Part shown: positions 1 to 8,340 of the stretch, in pieces
Numbering within the stretch: position 1 is the first letter of the stretch
Layout: the number at the start of each line of letters is the position of its first letter
Source of the DNA: Nitriliruptoraceae bacterium
GTDB lineage: Bacteria > Actinomycetota > Nitriliruptoria > Nitriliruptorales > Nitriliruptoraceae
Direction of reading: 5' to 3'
NCBI GenBank assembly: GCA_007122985.1
Contig: SKSM01000026.1
Location: 1 to 63,035, forward strand
DNA length: 63,035 nt
Position numbers and translations under genes: made by a program
Notes under the pieces: model-generated
Told to the model about the DNA's origin: nothing
The model's database searches: none
The model's input: only the letters and a program-made list of their open reading frames with translations

Positions 1-33
1 GCGTCGGTCGTGGCGTCGGTCGTGGCGTCGGTC
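1..33. repeat. 12-bp short tandem repeat at left edge
   Basis: Two perfect copies of GCGTCGGTCGTG are followed by a third copy that degenerates after nine bases. The array runs off the left edge, so its full length is unknown. It could be the end of a gene coding a short peptide repeat, or intergenic. The more A/T-rich stretch at 36-70 next to it could hold a promoter, but I cannot place one. Confidence 0.6.
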
Positions 34-67
34 ACCGAAGATGTCATACGATTGTGTGTACCATACA

Positions 68-83
68 TGCGTCGTGCGACGCA
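68..83. terminator. short inverted repeat downstream of the membrane protein gene
   Basis: Arms TGCGTCG and CGACGCA (7 bp) are separated by two bases and lie about 12 bp past the stop of the minus-strand gene ending at 95. There is no T run. It may be a weak terminator or a protein-binding palindrome. Confidence 0.3.
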
Positions 84-94
84 CGTCCGGACGG

Positions 95-658
95 TCAGGA
101 CAGGTCCTCCGGACGCAGCGGCCGATCGGGCAGGTCGTCCAGATCCGCGACGGCACGCAGTTCGATGTCGCCGCAGCGACGCAAGGTGCGGTAGGCCCGT
201 CCAGCCGACCGCTCGTCGTCGATGCGGATCCCGATGACCACCGGACCGGGGACCATCGGCGCGAACGTCCGCTCCCAGGACGCTGCCATGGTCGGTGCGG
301 TCAGCAGACCCGTCAGGATGCCGACGGCCGCGCCAAAGAACGCCCCTCCCCCGGCACCCGCGAGCACGACCGACACCTCGACGGATCTGACCACAGCCAG
401 CAGGACCGCCCCGAAGGCGGCACCCGGCACACTGCCCCACACCGCACCGCGCAGGACCAGCCCACCCAGTGCCAGGCTCGAACCCAGGTCGGTCTGACGG
501 TCGCCGTAACGACCTGCGGTCACCACCTCCGAGCCGCCGAGGAGCACGATCGACCCGCCGTCGACACCCGCGCGCGACAGCCGCTCGATCGTGGACCGCG
601 CCTGGCGTGCCGCCGGGTGGAAGACGACCAGGTCGGGATGGCCGGAGCCGTATCCCAT
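95..658 (-). CDS. glycine-zipper membrane protein, DUF1269/GSP17M-like layout
   Basis: This is a 187-residue protein of unknown function. A soluble alpha/beta segment (about residues 5-45, with a helix rich in Arg and an IVLLGG strand) is followed by two hydrophobic, Gly/Ala-rich segments (about 65-120) with GxxxG spacing typical of glycine zippers. A second soluble strand-helix segment (about 135-175) closes it. That layout resembles general-stress-protein-17M/DUF1269 proteins, but I do not claim the family firmly. The ATG at 658 has GAGGAGG five to six bases upstream. It lies 45 bp after the BtuF-like gene on the same strand, so it is probably the last gene of the cobalamin unit. Confidence 0.7.
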   Translation of the reverse strand: MGYGSGHPDLVVFHPAARQARSTIERLSRAGVDGGSIVLLGGSEVVTAGRYGDRQTDLGSSLALGGLVLRGAVWGSVPGAAFGAVLLAVVRSVEVSVVLAGAGGGAFFGAAVGILTGLLTAPTMAASWERTFAPMVPGPVVIGIRIDDERSAGRAYRTLRRCGDIELRAVADLDDLPDRPLRPEDLS

Positions 659-703
659 GCCGACCTCCTCACCGCGCGCCGCCCCGAACGTCGTGCCGCG
701 CCC

Positions 704-1609
704 TCAGCCCCGGACCGGTGACGGTCCGGGCTCCCCAACGTGCCCCGTCGGCACCGTGCCCGCCCGTGGTCGTCTGGGCGGTCGGCCAAGCTGGCGCGCC
801 AAGCGGGCGAGGTCACCGATGGCCGACGGCGTCCGGGGTCCCCACCACGACAGGGCGGTGCCGTCGAGGTGGCGCACCCGTGCCGGCCAGGCCGCGAACA
901 CCTCGGCGTCCCCGTCGCCGAACGCATAGGGCTCGTCCGGCAGCAGCACGACGTCGGGACATGCCTCGGCCAGCGCAGCCAACCGATGCCGCGGATAGCG
1001 GGCCTCGGCCTGTCCGGCAAGCGCCGGCCTGAAGCCCGACCGCACCAGCAGGTCTCCGGCGAAGGTGTCGCCGCCGACCAACCACCACGTCTCCGCATCG
1101 CCACGGTGGTCGCCGTCACGCCAGATCGGGCAGACGAAGCTCGGCGGGGTCGCGGGCAGCCGCGCCTGGTCGAGCGCACGCAGCAGCGACTGTCGCAGCG
1201 CGCTGCCCGACGCCGCACGGTTGACCGCGACACCCAGCCGACCCAGTGACTCGGCCGCGTCACGCACGGTGCGCACACGGGTGACGTAGACCGCGATGCC
1301 TGCCTCCGTGAGCTGGGCGACATCGTGGGCGCGGTTCTCCTCCTCGCTGGCGACCACCAGATCGGGGGCGAGGGCGACGATCCGCGCCACGTCCGGGTTC
1401 TTGGTCCCGCGGACACGCTCGGTATGGCGGTAGGCCGCCGGTGGAGCGACACAGTAGGTCGTCACCCCGACGAGCCGGTCAGCCAGGTGCCACCACCACA
1501 GCGTCTCGGTGAGGTTGGGAACCAGTGACACGATCCGCCCGGGATCGTCGGGGACCTCGACCGTCCGACCGAGGTCATCGACCAGTTCAGGCACCTGCCT
1601 GGTCCTCAC
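704..1609 (-). CDS. BtuF-like periplasmic-binding-fold protein (cobalamin/helical backbone type)
   Basis: The 301-residue protein carries the helical-backbone metal-receptor fold of BtuF/FhuD-type binding proteins: DDLGRTVEVPDDPGRIVSLVPNLTE at the N-terminus, a middle PDLVVASEEEN segment and late PDVVLLPDEPYAFG. These receptors normally bind vitamin B12 or a siderophore outside the membrane and feed an ABC importer. Here no signal peptide or lipobox is visible, and no permease or ATPase is next to it, so it may act in the cytoplasm. The GTG start at 1609 overlaps the end of the cobalamin adenosyltransferase gene by 23 bp, which supports a role with corrinoids. The ribosome site is weak, and a later GTG is possible. 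Confidence 0.8.
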   Translation of the reverse strand: MRTRQVPELVDDLGRTVEVPDDPGRIVSLVPNLTETLWWWHLADRLVGVTTYCVAPPAAYRHTERVRGTKNPDVARIVALAPDLVVASEEENRAHDVAQLTEAGIAVYVTRVRTVRDAAESLGRLGVAVNRAASGSALRQSLLRALDQARLPATPPSFVCPIWRDGDHRGDAETWWLVGGDTFAGDLLVRSGFRPALAGQAEARYPRHRLAALAEACPDVVLLPDEPYAFGDGDAEVFAAWPARVRHLDGTALSWWGPRTPSAIGDLARLARQLGRPPRRPRAGTVPTGHVGEPGPSPVRG

Positions 1610-2141
1610 GGGAGGGCAGGTGGGTCCCCTCCGCCTCGCGGGCGAGCACGTACAGCAGGTCGGCGCAGCGGTTGAGGTATCTCACGGGCGTGTCGTCCGG
1701 GAGCATGCCGGCACGGTCCATGGCGACCGCGTAGCGCTCGGCGCGCCGACACACCGTCCGTGCCAGGTCGAGTGCGGCCGCGGCACGGGTGCCGCCCGGG
1801 ACCACGAAGTGCTGCGGCAGGGGGTGGCGCTCGACGCAGGCGTCGATCCGGCCGTCGAGGGCGTCGACCATCGACACGTCGACGCGGCTGACGCCGGGGT
1901 CGAGCCGGTCCCAGTGCTCGTCGAGGGTCGCAAGCTGCGCCCCGACGACGAACAACTCGCGCTGCACGGCCAGCACCTCGTCATGGAGGTGACCATCGAG
2001 TTCGGCCCTGGCGAGCCCCAGCGCGCTGCAGGTCTCGTCGACCGTGCCGTAGGCGGTCGTCCTCAGGTCGTGCTTGTCGACCCTGCCACCGTAGAGCAGG
2101 CCGGTCGTGCCGTCGTCCCCCGTCTTGGTGTAGACCTTCAC
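1587..2141 (-). CDS. cob(I)alamin adenosyltransferase, PduO/MMAB type
   Basis: This 184-residue enzyme transfers the adenosyl group of ATP to cob(I)alamin, making coenzyme B12. The N-terminal VKVYTKTGDDGTTGLLYGG is the diagnostic ATP-binding signature of the PduO-type family. The helical remainder contains the late FVVPGG and ARTVCRRAER motifs that line the corrin site. I start it at the GTG at 2141 because GGGAGG sits just upstream and the signature begins there; a longer frame back to 2234 has no support. It is the first gene of a minus-strand unit with the BtuF-like protein. It is divergent from pabB across 248 bp in which I could not recognise a cobalamin riboswitch. Confidence 0.95.
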   Translation of the reverse strand: MKVYTKTGDDGTTGLLYGGRVDKHDLRTTAYGTVDETCSALGLARAELDGHLHDEVLAVQRELFVVGAQLATLDEHWDRLDPGVSRVDVSMVDALDGRIDACVERHPLPQHFVVPGGTRAAAALDLARTVCRRAERYAVAMDRAGMLPDDTPVRYLNRCADLLYVLAREAEGTHLPSREDQAGA

Positions 2142-2242
2142 CGGCGTGCCTCCCGTGGACCGCTGGTCGACGACGAGCCTACCGGGGTGCCTCGCTGCGC
2201 CCCGGGCGACCGGCCGGCTACCGTCACCGTCCACCCGCCGAC

Positions 2243-2273
2243 GTCCGCACCCGGCACCGCTGCGGACCAGCGG
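2243..2273. promoter_or_regulatory. two mutually exclusive hairpins between cobalamin adenosyltransferase and pabB
   Basis: GTCCGCA at 2243-2249 can pair with TGCGGAC at 2261-2267, while CCGCTG at 2257-2262 can pair with CAGCGG at 2268-2273. The two stems share bases, so only one can form at a time. This is the geometry of an attenuator, but there is no T run and no recognised ligand. The rest of 2142-2389 must hold two divergent promoters that I cannot place. Confidence 0.3.
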
Positions 2274-2389
2274 CGAGCCTGCCCAGGAGCCACCGTGTCC
2301 CAGGATCCGGGCGCACCGCCCCTGCCATGCGCGCTGTGCGGCGACCGGTCAACCGTCCCGGCCGCGACCGCGGCGTCGGATCACGGCGC

Positions 2390-3874
2390 ATGACGACCAT
2401 GACCGCTGCTCCCGACGATGCCCACTGCGTCGCGGTGCCGGCTCCACCGCGTCGCGCGGACGGACGTGTTGACCTCGACCGAGTGGCCGCGTCGCTCGGC
2501 CCGGCGGACCTGCTCGAGTCTGCCACGGGGCGAGGCTGGAGCTACGTCGTGCCCCAGACCGGAGCGCGGCTGGTGGACGACGGCCGCCGGACGCGCCTGC
2601 TGGCGAACGACGGCCCGCCGGTGGAGCTCGGCCACGATCCGCTCGACGCGCTTGACGCGGTCGCCGACCGGCTGGCCGTCGATCCCGCGACGACGCCGGA
2701 CGCCGGACTGCCACCGTTCCCGGGAGGGCTGGTCGGCGCCGTCGCCTACGACCTGGCGCGACGACTCGAGCAGCTGCCCCGCATCGCAGTCCCCGACCGG
2801 GCGCTGCCGCAGCTGTCGATGCGGGTCGCGGAGGTCGTCGTCGCCGTCCCGCCGGACGGTGACGACGCCGTGGTGGTCGCCCGACCTGCCAGCCTGTCGG
2901 GGGCGTCGCCGGCCGAGCGGACCAGCGCCGTGCTCACGCGGCTGGCCGGTGCCGGCACCGTGGACGTGCCGCCCCCGACGGCACCGACGCCACGTCCGGT
3001 GCACAGCTCACTGGGGCGTGACGGCCACCTGGCCGCCGTGCGCGCGGTGCAGGCGGCGATCGCCGCCGGCGACGCCTTCCAGGTCAACGTGACCCAGCGG
3101 CTGACGGCCCGCTGGGACGGCGACGCCAGCAGCCTCTACCGACGGCTGCGCGCGGTCTCCCCCGCGGCGTACGGCGCTGTCCTGCCCGATGTCGGTGTGG
3201 CCTCGATCTCGCCGGAGACGTTCCTCGAGGTCCGAGGTTCCACGGTGACCAGTCGCCCGATCAAGGGCACGCGACCGCGTCACCCCGACCCACGCGTCGA
3301 CGCGGCACTCGCCGACGACCTTGCGACCGCCGCGAAGGACCGCGCCGAGAACGTCATGATCGTCGATCTCCAGCGCAACGATCTGGGCCGTGTGTGCCGG
3401 CCCGGCAGCATCCGGGTGCACCAGCTGGCCGAGCTCGAGGCGTATCCGACCGTGTGGCACCTGGTGTCGACCGTCGGCGGTCAGCTGCGTCCGGGCACGG
3501 GCTACGGCGACCTCCTGCGCGCGACCTTTCCGTGCGGCTCGATCACCGGTGCCCCCAAGATCGCGGCGATGGAACTGATCGATCGGCTCGAGCAGGTTCG
3601 GCGCGGCTGGTACTGCGGCGCGATCGGCTTCCTCGGCCCCGGCGCGGCACACCTGTCGGTGGCGATCCGCACCGCGTCCTGCCAACCCGACGGCACGGTC
3701 GACTACGGAGCGGGTGGGGGCATCGTCGCCGACTCGGACCCCGCCGAGGAGCATGCCGAGGCACTCGACAAGGCGACGGCATTCATGCGTGCGATCGGCG
3801 GAACCCACGTGGTCCCACCACCTGCCGGCGCCGCCGGCGTGCCGGGCGCGACCGCCGACAGCGGGCTGTCATGA
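2390..3874 (+). CDS. pabB: aminodeoxychorismate synthase component I (chorismate-binding enzyme)
   Basis: PabB adds ammonia to chorismate to give 4-amino-4-deoxychorismate, on the way to p-aminobenzoate and folate. The 494-residue protein has a TrpE/PabB N-terminal region and a C-terminal chorismate-binding domain with PIKGTRPRH, AENVMIVDLQRNDLGR and FPCGSITGAPK. The Lys of PIKGT (residue 292) is the feature that separates PabB from anthranilate synthase, which has Ala there. The ATG at 2390 is chosen from the start of readable homology; a frame 63 bp longer exists. No glutaminase (pabA) is in the window. Its stop overlaps the next ATG in an ATGA, so the pair is translationally coupled to pabC. 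Confidence 0.93.
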   Translation: MTTMTAAPDDAHCVAVPAPPRRADGRVDLDRVAASLGPADLLESATGRGWSYVVPQTGARLVDDGRRTRLLANDGPPVELGHDPLDALDAVADRLAVDPATTPDAGLPPFPGGLVGAVAYDLARRLEQLPRIAVPDRALPQLSMRVAEVVVAVPPDGDDAVVVARPASLSGASPAERTSAVLTRLAGAGTVDVPPPTAPTPRPVHSSLGRDGHLAAVRAVQAAIAAGDAFQVNVTQRLTARWDGDASSLYRRLRAVSPAAYGAVLPDVGVASISPETFLEVRGSTVTSRPIKGTRPRHPDPRVDAALADDLATAAKDRAENVMIVDLQRNDLGRVCRPGSIRVHQLAELEAYPTVWHLVSTVGGQLRPGTGYGDLLRATFPCGSITGAPKIAAMELIDRLEQVRRGWYCGAIGFLGPGAAHLSVAIRTASCQPDGTVDYGAGGGIVADSDPAEEHAEALDKATAFMRAIGGTHVVPPPAGAAGVPGATADSGLS

Positions 3875-4776
3875 GCGGGACGGAACCGATCGTCTGGCTC
3901 GACGGCATGCTGCTTGCTGCCTCCGAAGCGCGGGTATCGGTCTACGACCGTGCCTTTCGCAACGGCGAGGGTGTGTTCGAGACGCTGCGGTTCGACGCGG
4001 GACACCCGTTCCGGCTCGACGCCCACCTCGACCGCGCTCTCGCCGGCGCTGCCGAGGTCGGCCTCGTCCTCGACCGGCTCACGCTGCGACGCAGCATCAC
4101 CGAGGTGGTGGCAGCCAACCGCGACCGCCTCGCCGCGGGCTCGGTTCGGCTGACCGTCTCCGCCGGTGAGCTGGACCCCGAGGCCCCCATCCCGGGACAG
4201 CCGGCGCAGGGAGCGGCTGGCAGACCGACGATCGTGGCGACCGTCCATCCGCTGCGGTCCGATCCGGCGGCGATCCCGCCACCGGTGTCGGCCGCGACCG
4301 TGCGGATGCCGCGAGCGCTGCCCCAGGTCAAGGCCGTCTCCTACCTGCCGGTGCTCGTCGCCCGCCGCGCCGCGCGCGAGCGTGGGGCGGACGAGGCCCT
4401 GCTCATCGACGAGCACGACCGGGTCCTCGAAGCCGCAACCGCCAACGTCGCCGCCCTGCACGACCGGACCCTGGTGACGCCTCCGACCGACGCCGGGCTG
4501 CTGGCCGGGATCGCTCGGCAGGTGCTGCTGGAGGTGGCACCGACAGCCGGGTGGCAGGTCGTCGAGCGCTCGCTGCCACTGCATGAGCTGCTGGCAGCCG
4601 ACGAAGCCGTACTGACCTCCTCGAGTCGACAGGTCTTCCCGCTCGTGGTGGTCGACGGCCGGTCGATCGGAACGGGGCGTCCCGGGCCCGGCGCAGCCGA
4701 ACTGCTCGCGGCCTACCGCGCCGAGGTCGCCCGCGAACGGGCCGCGGCCGCCACCGATGCGGGTGACGACGCCTAG
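3871..4776 (+). CDS. pabC: class IV aminotransferase-fold 4-amino-4-deoxychorismate lyase
   Basis: The 301-residue fold-type IV PLP protein probably eliminates pyruvate from aminodeoxychorismate to release p-aminobenzoate. Family features are WLDG near the N-terminus, VSVYDRAFRNGEGVFETLR, the PLP-binding lysine in LPQVKAVSYLP (residue 154) and the cofactor loop VLEAATANVAAL. D-amino-acid and branched-chain aminotransferases share this fold, but the ATGA overlap with pabB strongly favours PabC. It ends convergently with the F420 reductase: the four bases CTAG at 4773-4776 supply the TAG stops of both genes. Confidence 0.9.
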   Translation: MSGTEPIVWLDGMLLAASEARVSVYDRAFRNGEGVFETLRFDAGHPFRLDAHLDRALAGAAEVGLVLDRLTLRRSITEVVAANRDRLAAGSVRLTVSAGELDPEAPIPGQPAQGAAGRPTIVATVHPLRSDPAAIPPPVSAATVRMPRALPQVKAVSYLPVLVARRAARERGADEALLIDEHDRVLEAATANVAALHDRTLVTPPTDAGLLAGIARQVLLEVAPTAGWQVVERSLPLHELLAADEAVLTSSSRQVFPLVVVDGRSIGTGRPGPGAAELLAAYRAEVARERAAAATDAGDDA

Positions 4777-5438
4777 TCCAGGTGCAGGCCGCTGAAGCGG
4801 ATCCCGGTGTGCGCCTTGTGCCGCTTGTTGAGCGAGATCAGCACCGGCGTGATCGACTCGAGGGTCGAGGCCAGTCGCAGCGGACCGACCGCGACGCCGC
4901 GGCAGCCCTCGATCCGGTTGGCCAGGTCGACCACGGTGGCGACCGCCTCCTCGTCGTCACCGACCACCGGTACGTCCTCGTCCATCGGCCGGTCGATCTG
5001 CGAGAGCTGCCGGTTGGACACGGTGTGGAATCCCGCGACGACCCGGGCCGTGGGCAGCCTGGCCGCCACCTGCTCAGCGACACTGCCACCATCGACCGGC
5101 ACGACGTACGGGCCCGCCGCGTCGAACGCCAGGGGGTTGAGCGCAGAGACGACCGTGCACCCGTCCGCGGCGTCGGCGACGGCCTCGACGGTCCCGTCGA
5201 CGCTCTCGAACGGGACCGACAGCACGATGATGTCGCAGCCCTCGAGCTCCGCGAGCTGTCCACCGGTCACCGGGGCCGCACCGGACGGCAGCTCCGCGGC
5301 GAGCTCCTCGGCCGCAGTCTGGCCTCGCTCGGCGGATCGTGAGCCGATCCGTACCGGCAGCCCGGCGATCGCCCAGCGTGCCGCCAGGCCCCGCCCCAGG
5401 TCCCCGGTTCCACCGGCGATCCCAATCAACTCCACCAT
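4773..5438 (-). CDS. NADPH-dependent F420 reductase (F420H2:NADP+ oxidoreductase)
   Basis: This enzyme moves hydride between coenzyme F420 and NADP, supplying reduced F420 to the oxidoreductases elsewhere in the window. The 221-residue protein opens with a Rossmann nucleotide site, IGIAGGTGDLGRGLA (residues 5-18), followed by IGSRSAERG for the NADP phosphate. It continues with DIIVLSVPFES and VVSALNPLAF, as in the Fno family. I start at the ATG at 5438, which has GGAG six bases upstream; the frame stays open 174 bp further, but that part reads as non-coding Cys/Gly sequence. It is convergent with pabC and divergent from the alpha/beta hydrolase. Confidence 0.9.
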   Translation of the reverse strand: MVELIGIAGGTGDLGRGLAARWAIAGLPVRIGSRSAERGQTAAEELAAELPSGAAPVTGGQLAELEGCDIIVLSVPFESVDGTVEAVADAADGCTVVSALNPLAFDAAGPYVVPVDGGSVAEQVAARLPTARVVAGFHTVSNRQLSQIDRPMDEDVPVVGDDEEAVATVVDLANRIEGCRGVAVGPLRLASTLESITPVLISLNKRHKAHTGIRFSGLHLD

Positions 5439-5652
5439 CGTGCGCTCCATGATCTCGTGGACGACGCATGCTGCCACACCACCCCCCTCGCAGCAGAACC
5501 CGGTGGCGCCGTCGCAGCCATCGCAGGTCCCGTCGGCGTGGACCGCAGCGGCTCCGCCGGGCTGCGCCCACCCGTCGGTAGACTCGTCAGCACTGGTGAA
5601 GGCCACGACCATGCGGTCAGGGTCGTCGCCCCGACGATCGTCGGAGGTGGAG

Positions 5653-6534
5653 GTGGCACGCCCCTACGACGTCCGGCTGCGGTGGCACCGGACGCAGATC
5701 CATGGCCGTGCGGTCGGCTACGGAGACGCGGGCGACGGTCCGACGGTGCTGTTCCTCCACGGCTGGGGCCTGTCGGCGCGGCCGTACGCCGACGCGCTAC
5801 CGAGCATCGCGGCGACCGGTTCACGCGTGATCGCGCCGGCACTGCCCGGCTTCGGTCGCAGTGACCCGCTCGAGGGCGACTACACCTTCGACGGCCTGGT
5901 CGCGTGGGTCATCGAACTGCTCGACACCCTCGACCTGCGCGCACCGGTCGCGGTCGTCGGCCACTCGTTCGGCGGCGCGGTCGCCGTCGCGCTGGCCTGG
6001 CAGCACCCCGACCGGGTGCGGTCACTGGTGCTGGTCAACTCGGTCGGCGGGTCAGTGTGGAAGCACAGCCGCCGTGGCGAGCGCACGCTGGCCGACCGCC
6101 CGTGGTGGGACTGGGGACTGCGGCTGCCGGGCGAGTTCTCCGGCCGCGACTACCGCAAGGTGCTCCCGGTCGTGCTCGGGGACCTGGTCACCAACGCCCT
6201 GTCGAACCCGAGGGCGCTGCGACGGGCCGCCGAACTCGCGCGTACCGCCGACCTCCGCGAGGAGCTGCGGTCGCTGGCCGAGCGGGGACTGCCCGTGTCG
6301 ATCCTGTGGGGCTCGGCCGACAAGGTCGTGCCGGAGGCGACCTTCCTGGCGCTGTGCGAGGCCGCGGGGTCGCCGGGCGACATCATCACCGACGCCGGTC
6401 ACTCGTGGCTGCTGGCCGACCCGGAGGGGTTCGGCGAACTGGTCACCAACTCCGCGACCGTCCAGCGCACGCTGGCCGAGCGCACCGCATCGTGGCCGGG
6501 GGCCGACGATCCCGACGTGACCGCGACCGCCTGA
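5653..6534 (+). CDS. alpha/beta hydrolase
   Basis: The 293-residue alpha/beta-hydrolase has LFLHGWG for the oxyanion hole (residues 33-39), the nucleophile elbow GHSFGG (Ser105), LWGSADK (Asp223) and GHSW (His250), so the catalytic triad is complete. Substrate is unknown; esters, epoxides and C-C bonds are all possible in this fold. I chose the GTG at 5653 because GGAGG sits five bases upstream; an ATG at 5611 in the same frame is possible. It stands alone between a divergent F420 reductase and a convergent ferritin-fold gene. Confidence 0.85.
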   Translation: MARPYDVRLRWHRTQIHGRAVGYGDAGDGPTVLFLHGWGLSARPYADALPSIAATGSRVIAPALPGFGRSDPLEGDYTFDGLVAWVIELLDTLDLRAPVAVVGHSFGGAVAVALAWQHPDRVRSLVLVNSVGGSVWKHSRRGERTLADRPWWDWGLRLPGEFSGRDYRKVLPVVLGDLVTNALSNPRALRRAAELARTADLREELRSLAERGLPVSILWGSADKVVPEATFLALCEAAGSPGDIITDAGHSWLLADPEGFGELVTNSATVQRTLAERTASWPGADDPDVTATA

Positions 6535-6559
6535 CCGCAACCGCATGACCGCAACCGCA
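6532..6559. repeat. 14-bp tandem repeat at the hydrolase stop codon
   Basis: TGACCGCAACCGCA occurs twice in a row, and the first copy starts with the hydrolase TGA stop. A third partial copy follows. It looks like slippage in the 3' untranslated region just before the terminator hairpin. Confidence 0.7.
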
Positions 6560-6563
6560 TGAC

Positions 6564-6587
6564 CGGGCGCCCGGCATCGGGCGCCCG
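6564..6587. terminator. bidirectional terminator hairpin
   Basis: A perfect 9-bp G+C stem, CGGGCGCCC and GGGCGCCCG, surrounds a six-base loop. It sits between the convergent hydrolase and ferritin-fold genes. It lacks a T run, as is common in high-GC actinobacteria. Confidence 0.6.
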
Positions 6588-6590
6588 CGA

Positions 6591-7286
6591 TCAACGCACG
6601 TCGTCGAGGTCCTCGAGTCCGAGCTCGATCGTGCGCCTGCGATGCCCACCGAGCACCTCGATGGCCAGTTCCTTGACACGCCGCTCCGGGCTGCGGTCGT
6701 CATCGTCACTGGCGGTCAACAGCACGCTCAGTGCGTCGGTGTCGCTGACGGCCGCCTGGTAGCTGGTCAACGCTCGACCGAGCAGGTCCGCAGCGAGGCG
6801 GCGGGCGTCTTCGCGTGCGTCGTCATCCACCAGCTGCTCGGCGAGCTGTTCGATCGCGGCCCGTTCGAAGCGGTCACGACGGGCGATCGCGTCGGTGACG
6901 ACCTGCGCGGTGCGCTGCTCGAGCACCGGCGCGACCGCGTTGGCGAAGTCGGCGGCCATCGGCAGCCCGAGCGCGTAGAACACCGACGCACCCAGCCAGT
7001 CATCGAGCGGCGCCCGATCGAAGTAGGCGTCGAAGTGCGGCTTCTGGCGATCCATCACCGCCGTCGGCAGCTCGGTGCGGTCGGCGAGGTGGTCGCGCAG
7101 CTGCCGGTACGCCGCGAGTTCGTGGGCGACCACCTCGGTGACCTGGTCGGCGGCGCGGGCATCGGGCGCGACCGCGATCAGCCGCGCAGCGGCTTCGACC
7201 GCTCGCAGCTGTCCGTAGGCCAAGGCACCGAGAAGCTCGACCGTGGCCAGTCCGGCCGGATCGTCGGGCACCGTCGAACCGCCCAT
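6591..7286 (-). CDS. ferritin-like fold-containing protein
   Basis: The 231-residue, mostly helical protein resembles the ferritin-like-fold proteins of Actinobacteria related to tRNA-(MS2IO6A)-hydroxylase. Visible features are helix 1 with LGALAYGQLRAVEAA, helix 2 with EVVAHELAAYRQLRDHL, a middle PLDDWLGASVFYALG segment and two more amphipathic helices. The ExxH iron-ligand motif is not clean, so a diiron role is uncertain. The ATG at 7286 lies one base after the TGA of the IclR regulator (TGACATG), indicating translational coupling, so the two proteins probably serve one function. Confidence 0.75.
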   Translation of the reverse strand: MGGSTVPDDPAGLATVELLGALAYGQLRAVEAAARLIAVAPDARAADQVTEVVAHELAAYRQLRDHLADRTELPTAVMDRQKPHFDAYFDRAPLDDWLGASVFYALGLPMAADFANAVAPVLEQRTAQVVTDAIARRDRFERAAIEQLAEQLVDDDAREDARRLAADLLGRALTSYQAAVSDTDALSVLLTASDDDDRSPERRVKELAIEVLGGHRRRTIELGLEDLDDVR

Positions 7287-7287
7287 G

Positions 7288-8022
7288 TCAGGTGGCTCGC
7301 CGCGGCCGCCAGCCGAGACGCTCGGAGATCTCGCGCGCCGAACGCAGCACCCGCAGCGCGATCGACTCCGGCTCGGGCAGCCGCGCGGTCGGCGCCACGA
7401 TCCCCACCGCCGCAACCGCCTTGCCGGTGTGGTCGAACACCGGGGCCGCGACCCCGGAGGCGCCGGGCTCGAGCTCGTCGCGGGTATAGGCGACACCCCG
7501 CTGACGGACGGTCTGCAGGTCGGGGTTGCGCGCACCCTCCGGCAGGAAGGCGAGCAGTGCCTTGCCGTGAGCGGCCACGCCCAGCTCGTGGCGAAAGCCC
7601 ACCCGGTAGTTGACTTGGACGAACCGGTCGCCCGGCTCGATGACCTCCACGACCACCAGGTCGTTGCGGTCGCGCACCGCCAGGCAGGCGGTCTCGTTGG
7701 TGTCGTCCGACAGTGACCGCAGCGGTGGCCCTGCCAGGCGCCGGACCTCGAGCCCCTGGGCGGCCCGGACACCGAGCTCGAGCATCGACAGTCCGAGCCG
7801 GTAGCGACGGGTCTCGTGGTCGCGGGTCACGAACCCTTCGGCGACCAACGTGTCCAGCAGCCGGTAGAGCACGGCGCGGTCGAGCCCGGTGGCCTCCGCC
7901 AGTCCGGACACCGTGGCGCCGTCGCTGTGCTCACCGAGGGCATTGAGCAACGACAGCCCGCGAGACAGCGTCCGCGAGCCGCTCGAGCGTCGTCCCCGCT
8001 TGCTGTCGTCGTCCTCGCTCAC
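7288..8022 (-). CDS. IclR-family transcriptional regulator
   Basis: The 244-residue protein has a winged helix-turn-helix (about residues 18-75: SRTLSRGLSLLNALGEH, ATGLDRAVLYRLLDTLVAEGFV) and an IclR effector domain (about 85-240: NETACLAVRDRNDLVVVEV, HGKALLAFLP, PVFDHTGKAVAAVGI). The family senses small aromatic or organic acids and usually controls neighbouring catabolic genes. The GTG at 8022 has GAGAGG seven bases upstream. It is coupled to the ferritin-fold gene downstream and divergent from clpP across 318 bp. Confidence 0.93.
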   Translation of the reverse strand: MSEDDDSKRGRRSSGSRTLSRGLSLLNALGEHSDGATVSGLAEATGLDRAVLYRLLDTLVAEGFVTRDHETRRYRLGLSMLELGVRAAQGLEVRRLAGPPLRSLSDDTNETACLAVRDRNDLVVVEVIEPGDRFVQVNYRVGFRHELGVAAHGKALLAFLPEGARNPDLQTVRQRGVAYTRDELEPGASGVAAPVFDHTGKAVAAVGIVAPTARLPEPESIALRVLRSAREISERLGWRPRRAT

Positions 8023-8340
8023 CGTGGATCCTCTCTCTCCCGGCATCTGCACCGCAGCCGGGCGCCCGATCACCATCGACCGACTCCGACGGCCGCAGCA
8101 TCGCACACCAAGGTGCGGTAGTCGCGTGAGTGTGCTGCGCGACCCGCGCACGGTCAAGTGCCACACTGCCCGTCCGTCGGTGACCAGCAACTGCCCGGCA
8201 CCCCGGATCCACCTCGGTCACCGGCCCCTATTGGCGCAGCCTCTTCGGCGGTTCGGCGAAGCCTGCGGGTCCGAACCGGCGCCGTCGCTACCATCTGCGC
8301 CCCCGCGGACCCGCCGCGACCGACGACTGAAGGCATGCAC
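8023..8340. promoter_or_regulatory. 318-bp divergent intergenic region, IclR / clpP
   Basis: No gene is apparent here. TACCAT at 8289-8294 fits the actinobacterial -10 pattern TAnnnT and lies about 45 bp ahead of clpP, but I see no convincing -35. A CTTCG/CGAAG inverted repeat near 8242-8260 could be an IclR site. Nothing else is recognisable. Confidence 0.3.

Noticed and set aside
2142-2389. Cobalamin riboswitch ahead of the adenosyltransferase gene
   Set aside because: I looked on the minus strand for the B12-box and the conserved core; only two small alternative hairpins are present.
2390-3874. Anthranilate synthase TrpE
   Set aside because: PIKGT with Lys and the coupled class IV lyase gene indicate PabB; TrpE has Ala at that place.
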